Shown: positions 60,008-64,000 of the stretch, in pieces
Layout of the letters: every line of letters begins with the position of its first letter
Position numbering within the stretch: position 1 is the first letter of the stretch
Source of the DNA: an uncultured bacterium
GTDB lineage: Bacteria > Verrucomicrobiota > Lentisphaeria > Victivallales > UBA1829
NCBI GenBank assembly: GCA_949297765.1
Contig: CASFTV010000020.1
Span: 1-64,000 of the forward strand
DNA: 64,000 nucleotides
Direction of reading: 5' to 3'
Made by a program: the position numbers and the translations under genes
Notes under the pieces: generated by a model
Seen by the model: only the letters and a program-made list of their open reading frames with translations
Databases searched by the model: none
Told to the model about the DNA's origin: nothing

Positions 60008-60469
60008 ATGTCTGAAAACAAAGAGAAAGCAACAGCACCCGCAGCGGAAGCGGCGCCTCAGGCCGAGGCGGCGGCGCCTGCCGCGGCTCCTGTGACGGAG
60101 AAACGGAGAAAAGGCGGACGCTATGTTCCGTCCGGAATCGCCTTCGTTCAGGCGACATTCAATAATACGAAAGTGACGTTTACCGACCTTCACGGCAATG
60201 TTCTCTGCTGGTCGACGGGCGGGAAGAACGGTTTCAAAGGATCCCGCAAGAGCACGGCGTATGCCGCGCAGGTCGTCGCAGCGGATGCGGCGAAGAAAGC
60301 GGAAGCGCTCGGGATGAAGGAAGTCGAGGTCCGGATCAACGGACCCGGAGCCGGAAGAGAATCCGCCGTCCGGGGAATCGCCTCGACGGGAATCGAAGTC
60401 AACGCCATAAAGGACATCACGCCCGTTCCGCACAATGGATGCAGACCGCCGAAAAGACGCCGTGTCTGA
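60008..60469 (+). CDS. rpsK: Ribosomal protein S11
   Basis: A 153-residue platform protein. Residues about 36-153 are canonical: ATFNNTKVTFTDLHGNVLCWST, GFKGSRKSTAYAAQ, INGPGAGRESAVRGIASTGIEV and the end CRPPKRRRV. The first 35 residues are an Ala/Glu/Pro-rich extension not found in E. coli S11, likely disordered. Start at 60008 is the only in-frame ATG before the conserved part. Confidence 0.97.
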   Translation: MSENKEKATAPAAEAAPQAEAAAPAAAPVTEKRRKGGRYVPSGIAFVQATFNNTKVTFTDLHGNVLCWSTGGKNGFKGSRKSTAYAAQVVAADAAKKAEALGMKEVEVRINGPGAGRESAVRGIASTGIEVNAIKDITPVPHNGCRPPKRRRV

Positions 60470-60498
60470 TCTGCCGTTTGCAAATGAATCGGAAATCT

Positions 60499-60513
60499 GC
60501 CCCGGAGCGGGGC
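60499..60513 (+). promoter_or_regulatory. Hairpin between rpsK and rpoA
   Basis: GCCCC/GGGGC stem with a five-base loop in the 80-base gap where rpsD would normally be. It may adjust rpoA translation or transcript stability; no T-run, so not a standard terminator. Confidence 0.4.
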
Positions 60514-60549
60514 GGAGAGTGATGGAAAAAATTTATGGAGGGTAAGACA

Positions 60550-61578
60550 ATGGCTGCCGCAAATGTATTTCCCATGCCGCAATCGCTGGTGATGGATGAA
60601 AGTACAGCAACAAATAAGTATGCGAAGTTTACCGCACAACCGTTTCAGAGCGGATTCGGACATACGATCGGCAATTCGCTCCGCAGAGTGCTGCTTTCCT
60701 CTCTTGAGGGAGCGGCGATTTCCGCGGTGAGGATCGACGGTGTGTCCCATGAATTTGCGACGATTCCCAGTGTGGTTGAGGATGTCACCGAGATTGTTTT
60801 GAATCTCAAAAGAGTCAAGCTGAATCTTCACGGGGAGGCCCCCAAACTTCTTGAAATCAAGAAAAACAAAGCCGGGGAAGTCACAGCCGCGGATATTGTC
60901 TGCGACGGAACGGTCGAAGTCCTCAATCCGGAGCAGGTGATCTGCACCCTGGACAAGGATGTTCCCTTCCGCGCGGAGATCGAGGTTTCCAAAGGGCGCG
61001 GCTGGGTTCCGGCGGAAAAGAACAAGCGTCCCGATCATCCGCAGGGAACGATCGTGATCGACAGTCTGTTCAGTCCTGTAACCCATGTGCGGTATCAGGT
61101 CGGCGCGGCCCGCGTCGGCGAGGAAACCGAGATGGACAGCCTCGTGATGGAGGTCTATACGGACGGACGAATCTCCGCCAAGGACGCCATTGAAAAGGCA
61201 GCCAAGATCCTGAAGGATCATCTCCGGCCGTTCATGGGATCTCAGGCGGCCGAGGACGACACCCTTTCGACCATCAGCGACGAGGATCAGAAGCTCTTCA
61301 AGATTCTTTCTCAGAATGTGGAAGTGCTGGATCTCTCCGTCCGCGCCATGAACTGCCTGAACAACGCCAATATCAAAACCCTCGGCGAACTGTGCATCAG
61401 AACAGAGAACAGAATGCTTAAATTCCGGAATTTCGGAAAGAAATCTCTTGATGAAATCAAGGAGAAACTCCACGGAATGAATCTTTCTCTGGGAATGACG
61501 TTCAGCGAAGAGCTGGTCAATGCGATCCAGGCCGAGGCGGATCGCGTGAACAACACCACCAAGAAAGAGGAGGCCTGA
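60550..61578 (+). CDS. rpoA: RNA polymerase alpha subunit
   Basis: A 342-residue subunit with complete N-terminal assembly domain (FGHTIGNSLRRVLLSSLEGAAI, VRYQVGAARVGEETEMDSLVMEVYTDG) and C-terminal UP-element/activator domain (LSVRAMNCLNNANIKTLGELC...NFGKKSLDEIKEKL). GGAGG at 60537-60541 with 8-base spacing selects ATG 60550 over ATG 60535. Confidence 0.98.
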   Translation: MAAANVFPMPQSLVMDESTATNKYAKFTAQPFQSGFGHTIGNSLRRVLLSSLEGAAISAVRIDGVSHEFATIPSVVEDVTEIVLNLKRVKLNLHGEAPKLLEIKKNKAGEVTAADIVCDGTVEVLNPEQVICTLDKDVPFRAEIEVSKGRGWVPAEKNKRPDHPQGTIVIDSLFSPVTHVRYQVGAARVGEETEMDSLVMEVYTDGRISAKDAIEKAAKILKDHLRPFMGSQAAEDDTLSTISDEDQKLFKILSQNVEVLDLSVRAMNCLNNANIKTLGELCIRTENRMLKFRNFGKKSLDEIKEKLHGMNLSLGMTFSEELVNAIQAEADRVNNTTKKEEA

Positions 61579-61584
61579 TCAATC

Positions 61585-62016
61585 ATGCGTCACCTTAAAC
61601 ATACCGCAAAACTGGGCCGCAACTGCGGTCACAGAAAAGCGCTTCTGGTCAACCTTGCATGCTCGATCATTGAGCACGAACAGGTTCGGACAACCATCCC
61701 GAGAGCAAAAGAGGTCCGCCGTATTGTGGACCGGCTTATTTCCTATGCGAAAAAAGGAACCGAGCATCATCGCAGACTGACGATTGCCAAGCTCAAGGTC
61801 AATACGCCTTCCGACAAGGCGCAGACCAAGAAACTGGTTGTCGAGAAGCTCTTCTCGGATCTTGCAAAACGCTATGCTGTGAGAAACGGCGGCTACACCC
61901 GCATCATTCGCACCGGCCATCGGATCGGTGACGGAGCGGAAGCCTGCCTCATCCAGCTGGTTGAAGCCGGAGAGCCCGCGAAAAAGGAAGCGAAGAAGGA
62001 AGAAGCTGCAAAGTAA
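61585..62016 (+). CDS. rplQ: Ribosomal protein L17
   Basis: A 143-residue large-subunit protein: MRHLKHTAKLGRNCGHRKAL at the start, IPRAKEVRRIVDRLISYAKKG and LAKRYAVRNGGYTRIIRTGHRIGDGAEACLIQLV. A short Lys/Glu tail follows. Last gene of the alpha operon, 6 bases after rpoA. Confidence 0.97.
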   Translation: MRHLKHTAKLGRNCGHRKALLVNLACSIIEHEQVRTTIPRAKEVRRIVDRLISYAKKGTEHHRRLTIAKLKVNTPSDKAQTKKLVVEKLFSDLAKRYAVRNGGYTRIIRTGHRIGDGAEACLIQLVEAGEPAKKEAKKEEAAK

Positions 62017-62051
62017 CTCTTTCCGAAGTTTGACTTCTGTCTTTTCGAAAA

Positions 62052-62090
62052 GCCGTCCTGACGGGAAATCCGTTCAGGGCGGCTTTTTTT
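62052..62090 (+). terminator. Intrinsic terminator of the alpha operon
   Basis: Arms GCCGTCCTGA (62052-62061) and TCAGGGCGGC (62074-62083) pair with one G-T pair, 12-base loop, followed by seven T (62084-62090). Confidence 0.9.
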
Positions 62091-62214
62091 CTAGCGGAGT
62101 TCGCGCAGAGAGGAGATCTGTTTTTTATTCTGAAGAAGGCGGCTTGTCAATCATCCGGAACAATAAATAAGATGGTTGCTTCCGGTTTTTTCACGAAATC
62201 TACACTTTGAGGTC

Positions 62215-62243
62215 TTGACTTTTTCCGGGAAATGTTGTATAAT
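62215..62243 (+). promoter_or_regulatory. Promoter of the LacI/prepilin module
   Basis: TTGACT at 62215-62220, 17-bp spacer, perfect TATAAT at 62238-62243. The start point should fall within the palindrome that follows. Confidence 0.82.
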
Positions 62244-62263
62244 TATATTAATCGATTAATATA
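62244..62263. promoter_or_regulatory. 20-bp palindromic operator at the LacI gene start point
   Basis: A perfect 20-base palindrome with core TTAATCGATTAA and a central CG, as LacI-family operators have. It abuts the -10 box and lies 36 bases before the LacI ATG, so the regulator very likely represses its own operon. Confidence 0.7.
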
Positions 62264-62298
62264 TATGGTTTCCGTTCAGAAGGCGGAGGAGGATAGGG

Positions 62299-63258
62299 AT
62301 GAGAGTGACGCTGAAGGATATTGCGAAAGAGGCGGGGGTATCCGCAGCTCTGGTCTCCTACTGTCTGAACGGGAGCAAATCGGGCTGGATGAGCGAAGAG
62401 ACCCGGAAACGGATTGAGGAAGCGGCAAAAAAGCTGGATTACAGGCCGAACCGTCTTGCACGTTCGCTTCGGACAGGAAAAACAAGAAGCATCGGCATGC
62501 TGGTCGGAAATATTTCCGATTCCTATTTCGGACATCTTGCTGAAGAGGTCCTTGAGGCCGCAAGAAAACGGGATTACTCCCTGGTCCTGGCGGTTTCAAA
62601 GCATGAAAATGAAGAACGGGAAAACGCTCTGGAATTTCTGATGCGCAATCAGATTGATGCACTTCTTACCTGTTCTTCCGTGGTCAATCTTCCAGAGGCA
62701 AAGAATTTGAAGAAAAACGGGATTCCTGTTGTTCGTTTTGGATACCCTGAACCTGATGCAATTTCTCTGCAGGATAATGTGGAGAGCGCTTTGAAAGATG
62801 CGTGTCGCTATTTGAAAGAGCGCGGTCACAGGAGCATGTTCTGTTTTTTTGATACGCCGCTTCCCTGGAACTCGCTGATTGCCGGAATTGCAGACGAAGT
62901 CGGAATAGAACTGGTTCACCGCACGTTTAATTCTTTCCGGGAGGCGCATGAAATTTTTCAATGGATTGAAAACAATCGTCCTTCTGCAATTCTGATGAAT
63001 GGACGGATCCTTTATCAACTTCTGGAGCGGATCCGGGGAATACCGGATTATTTCCCGGAAATCATCAGAGGCGTGGATGAATTCTATCATCAATGGGAGA
63101 CTCCGCTGGTTGCCGGCGGAATTCTCTCGAATACAACACTGAAAGCCCGGCGTGCTGTTGAAATTCTGATTGAGCGGCTTGAAAATCCGGATCTTTCCAG
63201 AGAGGGAATAATTCTGCTTCCCCCTTCAAGATTTATCTCTTACGAATCAGTTCAATAA
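62299..63258 (+). CDS. LacI-family transcriptional regulator
   Basis: A 319-residue repressor. VTLKDIAKEAGVSAALVSYCLNG is the N-terminal helix-turn-helix, YRPNRLARSLRTGKTRSIGMLV the hinge, and the rest a periplasmic-binding-protein-like sensor domain (sugar effector expected). ATG at 62299 follows GGAGGAGG. The prepilin-like gene starts 18 bases after its stop, so both share one transcript under the palindrome at 62244-62263. Confidence 0.95.
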   Translation: MRVTLKDIAKEAGVSAALVSYCLNGSKSGWMSEETRKRIEEAAKKLDYRPNRLARSLRTGKTRSIGMLVGNISDSYFGHLAEEVLEAARKRDYSLVLAVSKHENEERENALEFLMRNQIDALLTCSSVVNLPEAKNLKKNGIPVVRFGYPEPDAISLQDNVESALKDACRYLKERGHRSMFCFFDTPLPWNSLIAGIADEVGIELVHRTFNSFREAHEIFQWIENNRPSAILMNGRILYQLLERIRGIPDYFPEIIRGVDEFYHQWETPLVAGGILSNTTLKARRAVEILIERLENPDLSREGIILLPPSRFISYESVQ

Positions 63259-63276
63259 AAAGAAAAGGAGCGGAAA

Positions 63277-64000
63277 ATGCAGAAAAATGAGGGGAAAAAA
63301 ATTTTCTGTCAGAAAGAAAATTTTTCATTGATTGAACTTTTAGTCGTTATCGCAATTATTGCAATTCTTGCTGGACTTCTTCTTCCAGCCCTGAACAAGG
63401 CGCGAGAGGCTGCCCGGGCGGCGGATTGCCGCAGCAGGGAAAAACAGATCGGAACGGCGTTTTTCATGTATGCAAACGATTTCGATCAGTTTCTTCCGCT
63501 CTGCTATTCCGGTTACGGGACCTCCATCATGGAGTTCGATCCGCCGAATATCTCCTGGATGACGAAACTTGGATCGTATCTCAATACTCATCCGAACGAA
63601 GAGCAGCCCGGGAACGCGAATACGCCGGGAGACAATTCCAAGTACATGATGCGCAACTCCTTCTATTGGTGCCGCAGTCCGGTCGTCCCGACGGGTTTCC
63701 GTGTCAATCCCTATCCCTATGGCGGAGACGGAACGGACCGCTTCCGCTACGGCATGAACAACGAACTGAATGGAAAAGGATTCGGTGTGGCTCCTTCGGA
63801 GAGCGATTCAAGAAACGGATACAAGTCGATGAAGCTGGTCCGGACCCCAAGCGTGGCTCTGCTGGTCAGTGAAATCTACAAGGCAACTCCATGTTTTGAC
63901 GCATGGGGGTTCCATTGCGATAAGGGAAATGTTCCGCATGCCATGAAGGCCAACATGCTGTTCTGTGACGGTCATGTCGCCGCATACAGTCAGAACGAGG
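63277..64000 (+). CDS. Prepilin-type N-terminal cleavage/methylation domain protein (3' end outside window)
   Basis: An open reading frame of at least 241 codons reaching the window edge. [37 protein letters not shown] is the prepilin-type signal and helix; later blocks [14 protein letters not shown] and [19 protein letters not shown] are typical of the DGHV-ending prepilin-like family in Lentisphaerota and Planctomycetota. It is homologous to the protein at 1028-1774. AAGGAG precedes the ATG. Probable export by a type II/IV-pilus-like machine; function unknown. Confidence 0.92.
   Translation, partial: MQKNEGKKIFCQKENFSLIELLVVIAIIAILAGLLLPALNKAREAARAADCRSREKQIGTAFFMYANDFDQFLPLCYSGYGTSIMEFDPPNISWMTKLGSYLNTHPNEEQPGNANTPGDNSKYMMRNSFYWCRSPVVPTGFRVNPYPYGGDGTDRFRYGMNNELNGKGFGVAPSESDSRNGYKSMKLVRTPSVALLVSEIYKATPCFDAWGFHCDKGNVPHAMKANMLFCDGHVAAYSQNE

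Noticed and set aside
1-64000. CRISPR array, insertion sequence, prophage or defence island
   Set aside because: No regularly spaced repeats, transposase or integrase motifs, nor phage structural genes were found; the excisionase-type protein at 28903 stands alone among housekeeping genes.

Overview
This is a 64 kb chromosomal segment of moderately GC-rich bacterial DNA. It most resembles a Lentisphaerota (Victivallis-like) genome. The main evidence is the pair of short secreted prepilin-like proteins (N-terminal FTLIELL/FSLIELL motif), one directly behind a LacI-family regulator gene, together with many carbohydrate-handling genes and a Gram-negative envelope gene set (LptF, AsmA-like protein, lipoprotein, MurB-Ddl). 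The taxonomic call is an inference from gene content and style. Promoters that can be read are sigma70-like (TTGACA/TATAAT, 16-18 bp spacers), and genes are densely packed with many ATGA or TGATG overlaps.

Layout. 0-5 kb: a decayed glycoside-hydrolase-like gene, a prepilin-like gene behind a LacI-type operator, an alkaline phosphatase and an amino-acid permease fused to a PTS EIIA-like domain. 5-16 kb: Dus and PepF (minus strand), then metG, rhamnulokinase, a putative membrane zinc peptidase, a NIF3 protein, an AraC regulator, an isopropylmalate/citramalate-type synthase and an O6-alkylguanine transferase. 16-22 kb: CorA-like transporter, SerC, LptF, FKBP isomerase and a pair of SHOCT-like membrane proteins. 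22-29.5 kb: an arylpyruvate-type operon (IorA, IorB, PaaK, ACT protein), a repeat-bearing lipoprotein, HisI, a MurB-Ddl fusion and an excisionase-type DNA-binding protein. 29-36 kb: two Gfo/Idh/MocA oxidoreductases, a degenerate hemerythrin-like protein, an SDR, an orphan ABC-2 permease, two tandem tRNA-Gly(GCC), an unknown gene and a family-4 uracil-DNA glycosylase. 36-44 kb: RRM protein, zinc-ribbon protein, a 1011-residue AsmA-like protein, an SGNH hydrolase and feoAB.

44-54 kb is a sugar-catabolism island. A six-gene minus-strand operon (MBL hydrolase, ROK regulator, SDR, glycosidase-like protein, IlvD/Edd dehydratase, FAD flavoprotein) diverges from a DUF1116 protein and an aldose epimerase. 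The two directions share overlapping face-to-face promoters, and a second promoter with an operator-like dyad lies inside the operon behind the ROK gene. 54-56 kb: an RlmI-type methyltransferase and NagA. 56.4-59.2 kb: a candidate replication origin, dnaA and a PHP phosphatase. 59.2-62.1 kb: the ribosomal alpha operon (rpmJ, rpsM, rpsK, rpoA, rplQ) without rpsD, closed by a strong terminator. 62.2-64 kb: a LacI regulator with a 20-bp palindrome at its own transcription start, followed by a second prepilin-like gene that runs off the window.

The most notable points are the LacI/prepilin modules with visible operators, the MurB-Ddl and permease-EIIA fusions, the S24-like plus HTH protein, the IorA without a ferredoxin domain, the IlvD/Edd protein lacking its metal-site lysine, the degenerate hemerythrin fold and the candidate oriC. 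No CRISPR array, insertion sequence, prophage or recognisable defence island was seen.
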